From Rhodocyclaceae bacterium UBA2250 (GTDB taxonomy: Bacteria > Pseudomonadota > Gammaproteobacteria > Burkholderiales > Rhodocyclaceae): 28,448 nt of DNA. The stretch spans positions 1 to 28,448 of the forward strand of contig DDXW01000062.1 in the NCBI GenBank assembly GCA_002347285.1, written 5' to 3'. The notes beneath the pieces were generated by a model that ran no database searches, had not been told where the DNA came from, and saw only the letters and a program-made list of their open reading frames with translations. The position numbers and the translations under genes were made by a program. Positions 6,883 through 15,380 of this stretch are shown in pieces. Each line of letters opens with the position of its first letter. Position 1 is the first letter of the stretch.

Positions 6883-8259
6883 ATGAACCCACCCAGCCTC
6901 GGCGCCCTGACGGCGCTTTCCCCGCTCGACGGCCGCTACGCCGCCAAGGTCGAACCGCTGCGCGCGCATTTCTCCGAGTTCGGCCTGATCAGGAACCGCA
7001 TCCGCGTCGAGATCGAATGGCTCAAGGCCCTGGCGCGCAACCCCGAGATCCTCGAGGTGCCGCCGTTCTCGCCCGACACCCTCGCCGAACTCGACCTCGT
7101 CGTCTCCGGTTTCTCCGTCGCCGACGCCGACGCGGTGAAGAAGATCGAGGCGGTCACCAATCACGACGTCAAGGCGGTCGAGTACTGGCTCAAGGAGCGC
7201 TTCCGCGACAACGCCGAAATCATGAAGGTCGCCGAGTTCATCCACTTCGGCTGCACCTCGGAGGACATCAACAACACCTCGCACGCGCTGATGCTCGACG
7301 ATGCGCGCGCGCAGATCCTGCTGCCCGGGCTCGACAAGGTGATCGAGAGGTTCCGCCAGCTGGCGCACGACCTGGCCGACCTGCCGATGCTGTCGCGCAC
7401 CCACGGCCAGCCGGCCACGCCGACCACGCTCGGCAAGGAGATGGCCAACGTCGCCGCGCGGCTGCTGCGCGCGCGCGAACGCATCGCCGCCGTGAGGATG
7501 ATGGCCAAGTTCAACGGCGCGGTCGGCAACTACAACGCGCACCTGTCCGCCTATCCCGACCTCGACTGGGAAGGCTTCGCGCGGCAGTTCATCGAATCGC
7601 TCGGCCTCGCCTTCAATCCCTACACGATCCAGATCGAGCCGCACGACGCGATGGCCGAGCTGTTCGACGCGATCGCGCGCTGCAACACCATCCTGCTCGA
7701 CGCCGACCGCGACATCTGGCAATACATTTCGATGGGCTACTTCAAGCAGAAGACCAAGGCCGGCGAGATCGGCTCGTCGACCATGCCGCACAAGGTCAAT
7801 CCGATCGACTTCGAGAACTCCGAGGGCAACCTCGGGCTGGCCAACGCGCTGCTGCGCCACCTCGCCGAGAAGCTGCCCGTCTCGCGCCTGCAGCGCGACC
7901 TCACCGACTCGACCGTGCTGCGCAACATGGGCGTCGCCTTCGGCTACGTCTCGCTGGCCCACGACTCGACGCTGCGCGGCCTGGGCAAGCTCGAGGCCAA
8001 CCCGCAGCGTCTCGCCGAGGATCTCGACGCCTGCTGGGAAGTGCTGGCCGAACCGGTGCAGACGGTGATGCGCCGCTACGGCGTGCCCAACCCCTACGAG
8101 CAGCTCAAGGAGCTGACGCGCGGCAAGGGCATCGAGCCCGCCGCGCTGCGCGCCTTCATCCACGGTCTGGCGATCCCGGACGCGGACAAGCGCCGCCTGA
8201 TGGAAATGACGCCGGCGAGCTACCTCGGCAAGGCGGCCGAACTGGCGAGGAAGATCTGA
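6883..8259 (+). CDS. purB: Adenylosuccinate lyase
   Basis: Catalyses two steps of purine synthesis: SAICAR to AICAR plus fumarate, and adenylosuccinate to AMP plus fumarate. 458 residues, matching the E. coli-type PurB length. It starts NPPSLGALTALSPLDGRYAAKV, followed by HFGCTSEDINNTSHAL, SRTHGQPATPTTLGKE and the fumarase/lyase signature GSSTMPHKVNPIDFENSEGN. The ATG at 6883 fits the family; a TTG at 6862 would add seven residues without support. A TAGAAT hexamer at 6844-6849 may be its -10. The downstream small gene shares bases with the stop codon (TGATG). Confidence 0.97.
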   Translation: MNPPSLGALTALSPLDGRYAAKVEPLRAHFSEFGLIRNRIRVEIEWLKALARNPEILEVPPFSPDTLAELDLVVSGFSVADADAVKKIEAVTNHDVKAVEYWLKERFRDNAEIMKVAEFIHFGCTSEDINNTSHALMLDDARAQILLPGLDKVIERFRQLAHDLADLPMLSRTHGQPATPTTLGKEMANVAARLLRARERIAAVRMMAKFNGAVGNYNAHLSAYPDLDWEGFARQFIESLGLAFNPYTIQIEPHDAMAELFDAIARCNTILLDADRDIWQYISMGYFKQKTKAGEIGSSTMPHKVNPIDFENSEGNLGLANALLRHLAEKLPVSRLQRDLTDSTVLRNMGVAFGYVSLAHDSTLRGLGKLEANPQRLAEDLDACWEVLAEPVQTVMRRYGVPNPYEQLKELTRGKGIEPAALRAFIHGLAIPDADKRRLMEMTPASYLGKAAELARKI

Positions 8260-8588
8260 TGGCCTTCGCGGACAACCTCAAGCAGCTGCCCAAGGTTTCC
8301 CACCTCGCGGCGCTGCAGCTCATCGACGGCGCGGGCAACGTGATCGCCACCATCGAGAACAAGCCGGGCCAGGCCGGCTCGCTGGCGGTGTACAACCACC
8401 TGGCCCAGCTCTACGGCGCGATCACCGCCGAGGCGGCGAAGAAAGGGCTGGAACTTTACGCCGAGCACACGGTCGATGCCCAAGCCCATCCCGGCAAGCA
8501 CCCGAACATCGACCGCCTGGTGACTTTGGTCACCGAAGGCGGTCAGTTGCGGGTGAAACAGGTTTTCGCCGCCGGGGATATGGCATAG
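8259..8588 (+). CDS. Small conserved protein, probably DUF2322 family
   Basis: A 109-residue soluble protein, MAFADNLKQLPKVSHLAAL at its start, with GNVIATIENKPGQAGSL, LYAEHTVDAQAHPGKHPNID and a C-terminal strand-rich end. From memory this resembles the DUF2322 family of betaproteobacteria; I cannot run the search. No signal peptide, no membrane segment, no cysteines. The ATG overlaps the purB stop codon (TGATG), so expression is likely coupled to purB. The frame stays open far upstream inside purB, but those longer versions are shadows of purB. Function unknown. Confidence 0.8.
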   Translation: MAFADNLKQLPKVSHLAALQLIDGAGNVIATIENKPGQAGSLAVYNHLAQLYGAITAEAAKKGLELYAEHTVDAQAHPGKHPNIDRLVTLVTEGGQLRVKQVFAAGDMA

Positions 8589-8626
8589 TAATCACTCCCC
8601 TCACCACCCCCGAAGGAGAAAAACCA

Positions 8627-9097
8627 ATGAACAAGAAAACCCTGAGCATCCTCGTCGCCGGTTCGCTGCTCGCCGCCGCCGGCGCCGCTTCCGCCCAGGT
8701 CATCGGCAAGACGGAAGACCAGATCCGCTGGCGCCAGTCGGCCTACCACACCATGGCCTGGAGCATGGGCCGCATCAAGGCCAACGTCGAAGGCACCTAC
8801 AACAAGGAGCAGGTCGCCGAGGCCGCCAACGTGATCCAGGCGATCGCCAACTCGAAGATGGGCTACCTCTACCAGCCGGGTTCCGACAAGGGCAAGGGCT
8901 GGAAGGACACGCGCCTCAAGGCCGCCTTCTTCACCGACAAGGAAACGCTCGGCAAGGTCGCCGGCAACTTCGGCCAGCAGGCCAACGAGATGGCCAGGGT
9001 CGCCGCCAGCGGCGACGCCGCGGCGGTCAAGGCGCAGTTCGGCAAGCTCGGCGAGGCCTGCAAGGGCTGCCACGACAAATTCCGCGAAGAAGAGTAA
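8627..9097 (+). CDS. Cytochrome c' (class II c-type cytochrome)
   Basis: Periplasmic four-helix-bundle haem protein of 156 residues. A Sec signal peptide (MNKKTLSILVAGSLLAAAGAA, cleavage near ASA-Q at 23-24) is followed by a mature protein beginning QVIGKTEDQIRWRQSAY, with the N-terminal Arg-Gln typical of the family, and the haem site CKGCH at 145-149 close to the C-terminus. Cytochromes c' bind NO and have been linked to nitrosative-stress defence; that role here is inference. GGAG stands 8 bases before the ATG. The gene is followed by a strong terminator and faces a cytochrome b561 gene, a pairing that suggests the b561 delivers electrons to it. Confidence 0.95.
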   Translation: MNKKTLSILVAGSLLAAAGAASAQVIGKTEDQIRWRQSAYHTMAWSMGRIKANVEGTYNKEQVAEAANVIQAIANSKMGYLYQPGSDKGKGWKDTRLKAAFFTDKETLGKVAGNFGQQANEMARVAASGDAAAVKAQFGKLGEACKGCHDKFREEE

Positions 9098-9120
9098 GGC
9101 CCTTCTGTTCGGCACCAAAA

Positions 9121-9148
9121 CAAACGGCCACCCGCGGGTGGCCGTTTG
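9121..9148. terminator. Perfect palindromic, probably bidirectional terminator
   Basis: A 28-base perfect palindrome: CAAACGGCCACCC pairs with GGGTGGCCGTTTG around a central GC. It sits between the convergent cytochrome c' and cytochrome b561 genes, with A-runs on the left (AAAA before 9121) and CATTT on the right, so it can act in both directions. Confidence 0.8.
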
Positions 9149-9182
9149 CATTTCCGGCGCCGCCTCGCCAGCGCCGAGTTTC

Positions 9183-9899
9183 TCAGAACGCGGGGGCTTC
9201 GGTGGCGGGCGGGGGCGGGGGAGGCGGCAGCAGGGCGCCGGAGGCCGCCCAGACGGCGGCGAGGGCGACGAGCGTCGCGGCGACGAAGGCGACGGCACCG
9301 CCGCCCCGGGCGGATTCGCAGGGCTTGCCGTCGGCCCAGCCGGTGAGCATCGGCTTCACCAGGTTGTGCTTCCTGACACGGGCGTAGAAGACGATCGCGC
9401 CGACGTGCAGCGCGACCAGCAGCATCAGCGCCTTCTCGAGCAGGTGGTGGATGCCGGTGATTTTGCCGGAGAGTTCGCTGCCGACCAGCGGATAGAGATA
9501 GCCTTCGAAGGCGATGTCGTCGTTGGCGAAGAGGCCGGTGGCCGCCTGCGCGGCGAGCACGCCGAGCAGGGCGAGCACCGAGAGCGCGCCGATGGGGTTG
9601 TGGCCCTGGCCGCGCCACTCGCCCTTGAGGTAGGCGCGGATCGCGGCGGGGCCGCGCACGAACTGCGCGAAGCGCGCGTAGGTGGAGCCGACGAAGCCCC
9701 AGGCGATGCGGAAGACGAGCAGGCCGAGGATGGCGAGGCCGAGGCGGCCGTGCCAGGCCATCGCGTTGCCGCCGACCTTCGCGGTGACGAAGGCGGCGAC
9801 GACGAGGACGACGAGCGACCAGTGGAACAGCCGCGTCGGCAGGTCCCAGACGCGGGCCTTATCGGCCGGCCGGGACACGCCCACGGCGCCTACACACAT
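9183..9899 (-). CDS. Cytochrome b561 family membrane protein
   Basis: A 238-residue dihaem b-type cytochrome of the inner membrane. Predicted membrane segments lie near residues 25-40, 49-71, 103-122, 150-175 and 201-222. Candidate haem ligands: His26 (LFHW), His50 (AWHGRLG), His151/152 (GIHHLLEK) and His165 (ALHVG), the pattern of the prokaryotic b561 / hydrogenase b-subunit family. The C-terminus has a seven-proline run followed by ATEAPAF, beyond the last helix. The ATG at 9899 overlaps the secF end by 10 bases with GAGG 7 bases upstream; a GTG at 9878 is an alternative. It faces cytochrome c', its likely electron acceptor. It may share the yajC-secD-secF transcript. Confidence 0.9.
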   Translation of the reverse strand: MCVGAVGVSRPADKARVWDLPTRLFHWSLVVLVVAAFVTAKVGGNAMAWHGRLGLAILGLLVFRIAWGFVGSTYARFAQFVRGPAAIRAYLKGEWRGQGHNPIGALSVLALLGVLAAQAATGLFANDDIAFEGYLYPLVGSELSGKITGIHHLLEKALMLLVALHVGAIVFYARVRKHNLVKPMLTGWADGKPCESARGGGAVAFVAATLVALAAVWAASGALLPPPPPPPATEAPAF

Positions 9900-10837
9900 G
9901 CGCCGTCCTCGGTGGCGCCCTCGGGCTTCTCCTTCTTCGGCTTGACGAACTGCTCGCGCGTCACGCCGAGCCACATCACCAGCGGGCTGGCGACCAGCAC
10001 CGAGGAGTAGATGCCGAACAGGATGCCGATGGTCAGCGCCAGCGCGAAGTAGTGCAGCGCCGGGCCGCCGAAGATCAGCATCGAGGTCACCATCATCTGC
10101 GTCGAGCCGTGGGTGATGATGGTGCGCGAGATGGTGCTGGTGATCGCGTGGTTGATCACCTCGGGCGTGGTGAGGCCGCGCTGGCGCTTGAAGGTCTCGC
10201 GCACGCGGTCGAACACGACCACCGATTCGTTGACCGAGTAGCCGAGCACGGCGAGCACGGCGGCCAGCACCGGCAGCGAGAACTCCCACTGGAAGAAGGC
10301 GAAGAAGCCGAGGATGATGATGACGTCGTGCAGGTTGGCGATGATCGCCGAGACCGCGAAGCGCCACTCGAAGCGGAAGGCCAGATAGACGACGATGCCG
10401 ATGATCACCAGCAGCAGCGCGAGCGCGCCGTCCTCGGCCAGTTCCTTGCCGACCTGCGGGCCGACGAACTCGACGCGCTTGACCTGGGGCTCGCCGCCGA
10501 CCGCCTGCAGGCTGGCATTGACGCGTTCGCTGACCTTCGCGGTCTCCTCGCCGGCCTTGAGCGGCACGCGAATCAGCACGTCGCGCGACGAGCCGAAGTT
10601 GAGCACCTGCGTGTCGGTGAAGCCGTCGGCCTCGATCTGCTTGCGGAGCTTGTCGAGGTCGGGCGCCTGGGCGTAGGAAACTTCCATCAGCGTGCCGCCG
10701 GTGAACTCGATCGACAGGTGCAGGCCCTTGGTGGCGAGGAAGAACACCGCCAGCACGAAGGTGACCAACGAGATGACGTTGAACACCAGCGCATGGCGCA
10801 TGAAGGGGATGTCTTTCTTGATGCGGAAGAATTCCAT
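9890..10837 (-). CDS. secF: Protein translocase subunit SecF
   Basis: RND-type inner-membrane subunit that works with SecD and YajC to pull secreted proteins across the SecYEG channel using the proton gradient. 315 residues. Visible: the first helix after FRIKKDIPFMRHALVFN, the periplasmic domain containing EFTGGTLMEVSY, and the conserved membrane block GYSVNESVVVFDRVRE plus TSTISRTIITHGSTQ. It starts 11 bases after the secD stop. Its 3' end overlaps the b561 gene by 10 bases. Confidence 0.97.
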   Translation of the reverse strand: MEFFRIKKDIPFMRHALVFNVISLVTFVLAVFFLATKGLHLSIEFTGGTLMEVSYAQAPDLDKLRKQIEADGFTDTQVLNFGSSRDVLIRVPLKAGEETAKVSERVNASLQAVGGEPQVKRVEFVGPQVGKELAEDGALALLLVIIGIVVYLAFRFEWRFAVSAIIANLHDVIIILGFFAFFQWEFSLPVLAAVLAVLGYSVNESVVVFDRVRETFKRQRGLTTPEVINHAITSTISRTIITHGSTQMMVTSMLIFGGPALHYFALALTIGILFGIYSSVLVASPLVMWLGVTREQFVKPKKEKPEGATEDGACV

Positions 10838-10848
10838 GATTTATCCCC

Positions 10849-12717
10849 TTACACGCCCGGCTTCCAGACCTGGCCGATGCTGATCGATTCCAGCTTGCGG
10901 CGGCCGCCGTAGATCCAGTTCACCAGCGCGCGCGACACCACCACCGAGCTGAAGATCGAGGTGAGGATGCCGAGGCAATGCACCACCGCGAAGCCGCGCA
11001 CCGGGCCGGAGCCGAAGATCAGCAGCGCGACGCCGGCGATCAGCGTGGTGATGTTGGAGTCGAGAATCGTGCCCCAGGCGCGCTCGTAGCCGGCCGTGAT
11101 CGCCGCGTGGGCGGTGGCGCCGTTGCGCAGTTCCTCGCGCACGCGCTCGTTGATCAGCACGTTGGCGTCGATCGCCATGCCGAGCGTCAGCGCCACGGCG
11201 GCGATGCCGGGCAGCGTCAGCGTCGCCTGCAGCAGCGAGAGCAGGGCGACCAGGAACAGCAGGTTGGCCGACAGCGCGAGGACCGAGACGAGGCCGAACA
11301 GCAGGTAGTAGGCCGTCATGAAGACGGCGATGGCGATGAAGCCCCACAGCGTCGAGTTGAAGCCCTTGGCGATGTTGTCGGCGCCGAGGCTCGGGCCGAT
11401 GGTGCGCTCCTCGATGATCTCCATCGGCGCGGCCAGCGAGCCGGCGCGCAGCAGCAGCGCGACGTCGTTGGCCTCGGCGGTGGTCATGCGGCCGGAGATC
11501 TGCACGCGGCCGCCGCCGATCTCGGTGCGGATCACCGGGGCGGTGACCACCTCGCCCTTGCCCTTTTCGATCAGCAGGATCGCCATGCGCTTGTTGACGT
11601 TCTCGCGCGTGACGTCCTTGAAGATGCGCGCGCCGGCGGAGTCGAGGGTGAGGTGCACCGCCGGCTCCTGCGTCTGGCCGTCGAAGCCGGCCTGGGCGTC
11701 GGTGAGCCGCTCGCCGGTGAGCACCACCTGCTTCTTGACCAGCAGGCCGCGGCCGCCGCGCTCGACGTAGTACTCGGTGCCGGCGGGCGGCTGCCCCTTG
11801 GCGGCCTGTTCCAGCGTGGCCGGGTTGGCGCTCGCCTCGTCGTCGACCATGCGGATCTCCAGGGTCGCCGTGCGGCCGAGGATGTCCTTCGCCTTGGCGG
11901 TGTCCTGCACGCCGGGCAGCTGCACGACGATGCGGTCGGCGCCCTGCTGCTGGATCACCGGCTCGGCGACGCCGAGCTCGTTGATGCGGTTGTGCAGGGT
12001 GGTGATGTTCTGCTTGATCGCGAATTCCTGGATGCGCTTCTGCGCCGTCGGCTTGAGCGTGGCGACCAGCTTGAGGTCCGGCCCATCCTGCGCCTCGGCC
12101 AGGTCGAGGTCGGGCTGGCTGTTCATCAGCGCCTGGCGCGCCTTCTCGCGGATCTCGGCTTCGCGGAAGCGCAGCACCAGCGTGTTGCCCTCGCGCACGA
12201 TGCCGCCGTGGCGGATGTTCTTGTCGCGCATCAGCGTGCGCAGATCGGCGCTCGTCGCGTCGAGGCGCTTGGTCAGCGCGCCCTTCATGTCCACCTGCAG
12301 CAGGAAGTGCACGCCGCCGCGCAGGTCGAGGCCCAGGTACATCGGCAGTGCGCGCAGGCCGGTGAGCCAGTCGGGCGAGGCGGACAGCAGGTTGAGCGCG
12401 ACGCTGTAGGAGGCGTCGGCCGGATCGGGATTGAGCGCCTTCTCGACGGCGTCGCGGGCCTTCAACTGGGTGTCGGTGTCGGCCAGCCGCACGCGGATGC
12501 TGTTCGGATCGAAGAACAGGCCGGTCGGCCGGATGCCGGCGGCGGCCAGCGCTTCCTCGACGCGGGCCTGCAGGCGCTGGTCGACCTTGATGGTCGCCTT
12601 GACGCTGCTGACCTGCACCGCGGGCACCTCGCCGTAGAAGTTCGGCAGGGTGTAGAGCAGGCCGAGAATCAACGCCACCACGACGATGGCGTTCTTCCAG
12701 AGCGGATATCTGTTCAT
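10849..12717 (-). CDS. secD: Protein translocase subunit SecD
   Basis: Partner of SecF, 622 residues, with the first transmembrane helix at the N-terminus (NAIVVVALILGLLYTLPNFY), the family signature LGLDLRGGVHFLLQVD, a large periplasmic P1 domain, and the C-terminal membrane block GMAIDANVLINERVREEL with FGSGPVRGFA. The ATG at 12717 overlaps the yajC stop (TGATG). A longer open frame continues upstream through yajC and is not real. Confidence 0.97.
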   Translation of the reverse strand: MNRYPLWKNAIVVVALILGLLYTLPNFYGEVPAVQVSSVKATIKVDQRLQARVEEALAAAGIRPTGLFFDPNSIRVRLADTDTQLKARDAVEKALNPDPADASYSVALNLLSASPDWLTGLRALPMYLGLDLRGGVHFLLQVDMKGALTKRLDATSADLRTLMRDKNIRHGGIVREGNTLVLRFREAEIREKARQALMNSQPDLDLAEAQDGPDLKLVATLKPTAQKRIQEFAIKQNITTLHNRINELGVAEPVIQQQGADRIVVQLPGVQDTAKAKDILGRTATLEIRMVDDEASANPATLEQAAKGQPPAGTEYYVERGGRGLLVKKQVVLTGERLTDAQAGFDGQTQEPAVHLTLDSAGARIFKDVTRENVNKRMAILLIEKGKGEVVTAPVIRTEIGGGRVQISGRMTTAEANDVALLLRAGSLAAPMEIIEERTIGPSLGADNIAKGFNSTLWGFIAIAVFMTAYYLLFGLVSVLALSANLLFLVALLSLLQATLTLPGIAAVALTLGMAIDANVLINERVREELRNGATAHAAITAGYERAWGTILDSNITTLIAGVALLIFGSGPVRGFAVVHCLGILTSIFSSVVVSRALVNWIYGGRRKLESISIGQVWKPGV

Positions 12718-13070
12718 CAGAGGTTCTTCAGCGTGCCCTTGGGCAGCAGCGCGCCGACGGCCTGCTTCTGGATCTGCACCTCGACCGGGACATCCTTCAG
12801 CGTGGCGATTTCGAGCGTGACGTAGTTCTCGCCGACCTTGACGATGCGGCCGGCGATGCCGCCCTGCGTGACGACCTCGTCGCCCTTCTGCAGTTCGCCG
12901 ACCATCTTCTGGTGCTCCTTGGCCTTCTTCATCTGCGGCCGGATCATCAGGAACCACAGCACGATGAACATCAGGATGATGGGCAACAGGCCCATCAGGC
13001 CGCCGGTCGGGTCCTGGGAGGCGCCCCCTGCAGCAGTGGCGGCCTGGGCGTAGGCATTGGAAATCAGCAT
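12717..13070 (-). CDS. yajC: Preprotein translocase subunit YajC
   Basis: Small single-span inner-membrane protein (117 residues) of the SecDF-YajC complex. A short N-terminus (MLISNAYAQAATAAGG) precedes the membrane helix LMGLLPIILMFIVLWFLMI, then the family signature RPQMKKAKEHQKM and a cytoplasmic domain with GDEVVTQGGIAGRIVKV. It is the first gene of yajC-secD-secF and has its own probable -10 element upstream. Confidence 0.96.
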   Translation of the reverse strand: MLISNAYAQAATAAGGASQDPTGGLMGLLPIILMFIVLWFLMIRPQMKKAKEHQKMVGELQKGDEVVTQGGIAGRIVKVGENYVTLEIATLKDVPVEVQIQKQAVGALLPKGTLKNL

Positions 13071-13109
13071 GTTGCGGTCACTCCGTCTCGGTGGATGAGG
13101 AAGCGGCGG

Positions 13110-13115
13110 ATTATA
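13110..13115 (-). promoter_or_regulatory. Consensus -10 (TATAAT) upstream of yajC
   Basis: On the minus strand a perfect TATAAT lies 40 bases upstream of the yajC ATG and just after the tgt stop codon. The position 17 bases further upstream reads TCAAGT, a poor -35, so activator dependence or a weak promoter is possible. It suggests yajC-secDF can be transcribed separately from queA-tgt. Confidence 0.45.
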
Positions 13116-13125
13116 CCTGCCCGCC

Positions 13126-14235
13126 TTATTTAACTTGATTGCGCTCCGCCGCGAAGCGCGCCCGGTAGCTTTCCAACGTGCCGGTGGCGATCGCCTCGCG
13201 CAGTTCGCGCATCAGGGTCTGGTAGTAATGGAGATTGTGGATGGTGTTGAGCCGCGCGCCGAGGATCTCGTTGCAGCGGTGCAGGTGGTGCAGGTAGGCG
13301 CGCGAAAAGTTGCGGCAGCAGTAGCAGCCGCAGGTTTCGTCGAGCGGGCGCGGATCGTTCTTGTGCGCGGCGTTCTTGATGCGCACGTCGCCGAAGCGCG
13401 TGAACAGGTGGCCGTTGCGGGCGTTCCTGGTCGGCATCACGCAGTCGAACATGTCGATGCCTTGCGATACCGCATAGACGATATCTTCCGGCGTGCCGAC
13501 GCCCATCAGGTAGCGCGGCTTGTGCGCGGGCAGGCGCGGCGCGGTGTGGGCGAGGATGCGCGCGAAGTCCTCCTTCGGCTCGCCGACCGACAGTCCGCCG
13601 ATGGCCATGCCGTCGAAGCCGATCTCGTCGAGGCCCGTCAGCGATTCGTCGCGCAGGTCCTCGTGCATGCCGCCCTGGACGATGCCGAACAGCGCGTTGG
13701 CGTTGTTCAGGCGATCGTGCTCGTCGCACGAGCGTCGCGCCCAGCGCAAGGAAAGCCGCATCGAATCCGCCGCCTGCTTGCGGTCGGCGGGATACGGGGT
13801 GCATTCGTCGAAGATCATCACGATGTCGGAGTTCAGGACATGCTGGATGCGCATCGACTCCTCGGGTGTGAGGAACAGCTTGTCGCCGTTGATCGGCGAG
13901 GCGAACTTCACGCCTTGCTCGCTGATCTTGCGCAACTCGCCGAGCGAGAACACCTGGAAGCCGCCCGAGTCGGTGAGGATCGGCCGCTGCCAGCCCATGA
14001 AGCGGTGCAGGCCGCCGTGGGCGCGGATCACGTCGAGACCGGGGCGCAGCCAGAGGTGGAAGGTGTTGCCGAGCACGATCCGTGCGCCGATCTCCTCCAG
14101 TTCGTTCGGCGCCATCGCCTTCACGGTGCCGTAGGTGCCGACCGGCATGAAGACGGGTGTCTCGACGATGCCGTGGGCGAGGGTCAGCGTGCCGCGCCGC
14201 GCGGCGCCGTCGGTGGCGAGCAGGTCAAATTTCAT
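13126..14235 (-). CDS. tgt: tRNA-guanine transglycosylase
   Basis: Exchanges G34 for preQ1 in tRNA-Asp, Asn, His and Tyr on the way to queuosine. 369 residues. The proton-acceptor Asp89 lies in LTDSGGFQVF, the nucleophile Asp264 in MFDCVMPTRNARNG, and zinc is bound by Cys302, Cys304, Cys307 and His333 (CGCYCC ... TIHN); all numbers match those of the E. coli enzyme. It overlaps the end of queA by 11 bases, and lies directly before yajC, the same queA-tgt-yajC-secD-secF order as in E. coli. Confidence 0.98.
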   Translation of the reverse strand: MKFDLLATDGAARRGTLTLAHGIVETPVFMPVGTYGTVKAMAPNELEEIGARIVLGNTFHLWLRPGLDVIRAHGGLHRFMGWQRPILTDSGGFQVFSLGELRKISEQGVKFASPINGDKLFLTPEESMRIQHVLNSDIVMIFDECTPYPADRKQAADSMRLSLRWARRSCDEHDRLNNANALFGIVQGGMHEDLRDESLTGLDEIGFDGMAIGGLSVGEPKEDFARILAHTAPRLPAHKPRYLMGVGTPEDIVYAVSQGIDMFDCVMPTRNARNGHLFTRFGDVRIKNAAHKNDPRPLDETCGCYCCRNFSRAYLHHLHRCNEILGARLNTIHNLHYYQTLMRELREAIATGTLESYRARFAAERNQVK

Positions 14236-15256
14236 CGTGTCTGTGAATCAGCATCGCGTCGCCGTAGCTGAAGAAACGGTAGCCGTTGCCGATCGCGTGG
14301 CGGTAGGCGGCGCGGATTTCCGCCAGGCCGCCGAAGGCGGAAACGAGCATCAGCAGCGTGGACTTGGGCAGGTGGAAGTTGGTGATCAGCCGGTCGACGA
14401 TCCGGAAGCGGAAGCCGGGCGTGACGAACAGCGCCGTCTCGCCGGCGCCGGCCTGTACGCCGCCGTCGGCTTGCGCGGCCGATTCGAGCGTGCGCAGCGA
14501 AGTGGTGCCGACCGCGACGACACGTCCGCCGCGCTGGTGCGTGGCCGCGATCGCCTCGGCCGTCGCTTGCGGGACATGGTAGCGTTCGGTGTGCATGCGG
14601 TGCAGCGACAGATCCTGCACGCGCACCGGCTGGAAGGTGCCGGCGCCGACGTGCAGCGTGACGTGGGCGAGGCCGATGCCCCGGTCGCGCAGCCGTTCGA
14701 GCAGCGGTGCGTCGAAGTGCAGGCCGGCGGTCGGCGCCGCGACCGAGCCGCGCTCCCTGGCGAAGACGGTCTGGTAGCGCTCCTCGTCGGCCGTCGCGGC
14801 GGCGCGCTCGATATAGGGCGGCAGCGGCAGGCGGCCGTGCCGTTCGATCAGGTCGACGGCATCGCCGGGAAACCGTAACGAATAGAACTCGCCGTCGCGG
14901 CCGAGCACTTCGGCGTCGAAGGCATCTTCGAGCCGGATGTGGCTGCCGGTTTTCGGCGATTTGCTGGCGCGCACCTGGGCGAGCACCGTGTCGTCGCCGG
15001 TCACGCGCTCGACCAGCACCTCGACTTGGCCACCCGTGGCTTTCTGGCCGAACAACCGAGCATGCAGCACGCGCGTGTCGTTCATCACCAGCAGGTCGCC
15101 GGGGGCGAGCAGCTCCGGCAGGTCGAGGAAGGCGCGGTCGTCGAGCTGCCGGCCGCGCATCACCAGCAGCCGGCTTGTGCTGCGCTCGGCCAGCGGGGCC
15201 TGGGCGATGCACTCGGGCGGCAGGGGATAGTCGAAGTCGTCGAGGGTGAGAGGCAT
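14225..15256 (-). CDS. queA: S-adenosylmethionine:tRNA ribosyltransferase-isomerase
   Basis: Transfers and isomerises the ribose of SAM onto preQ1 in tRNA, giving epoxyqueuosine; acts after Tgt. 343 residues, usual length. Motifs: FDYPLPPECIAQ at the start, GDLLVMNDTRVLHARLFG, PTAGLHFD, HVTLHVGAGTFQPV, HTERYHVP and the C-terminal NFHLPKSTLLMLVSAFGG and YRFFSYGDAMLI. It is the first gene of the leftward queuosine/Sec cluster and is divergent from the tRNA-Leu gene. It overlaps tgt by 11 bases. Confidence 0.98.
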   Translation of the reverse strand: MPLTLDDFDYPLPPECIAQAPLAERSTSRLLVMRGRQLDDRAFLDLPELLAPGDLLVMNDTRVLHARLFGQKATGGQVEVLVERVTGDDTVLAQVRASKSPKTGSHIRLEDAFDAEVLGRDGEFYSLRFPGDAVDLIERHGRLPLPPYIERAAATADEERYQTVFARERGSVAAPTAGLHFDAPLLERLRDRGIGLAHVTLHVGAGTFQPVRVQDLSLHRMHTERYHVPQATAEAIAATHQRGGRVVAVGTTSLRTLESAAQADGGVQAGAGETALFVTPGFRFRIVDRLITNFHLPKSTLLMLVSAFGGLAEIRAAYRHAIGNGYRFFSYGDAMLIHRHDEI

Positions 15257-15304
15257 GGAAACTCGGCGCTGGCAAGGCGGCGGCGGGCGCAGGCGGGGCG
15301 GCGG

Positions 15305-15333
15305 TTGAAGCGGTGCGGCGATTCGGGGATAAT
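15305..15333 (+). promoter_or_regulatory. Candidate sigma-70 promoter of tRNA-Leu
   Basis: TTGAAG (15305-15310), a 17-base spacer and GATAAT (15328-15333) lie about 48 bases before the mature tRNA 5' end, giving a short precursor leader of roughly 40 bases. The -10 matches consensus at 5 of 6 positions and the -35 at 4 of 6. Confidence 0.6.
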
Positions 15334-15380
15334 GCGCGCACTCAATAGCCGGCGCATTCTACGCGACCCGGCGCATCCCG

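Noticed and set aside
10978..12825. Plus-strand open frame of 615 codons opposite secD
   Set aside because: Antisense shadow of secD; no recognisable domain, and composition is that of reverse-read codons.
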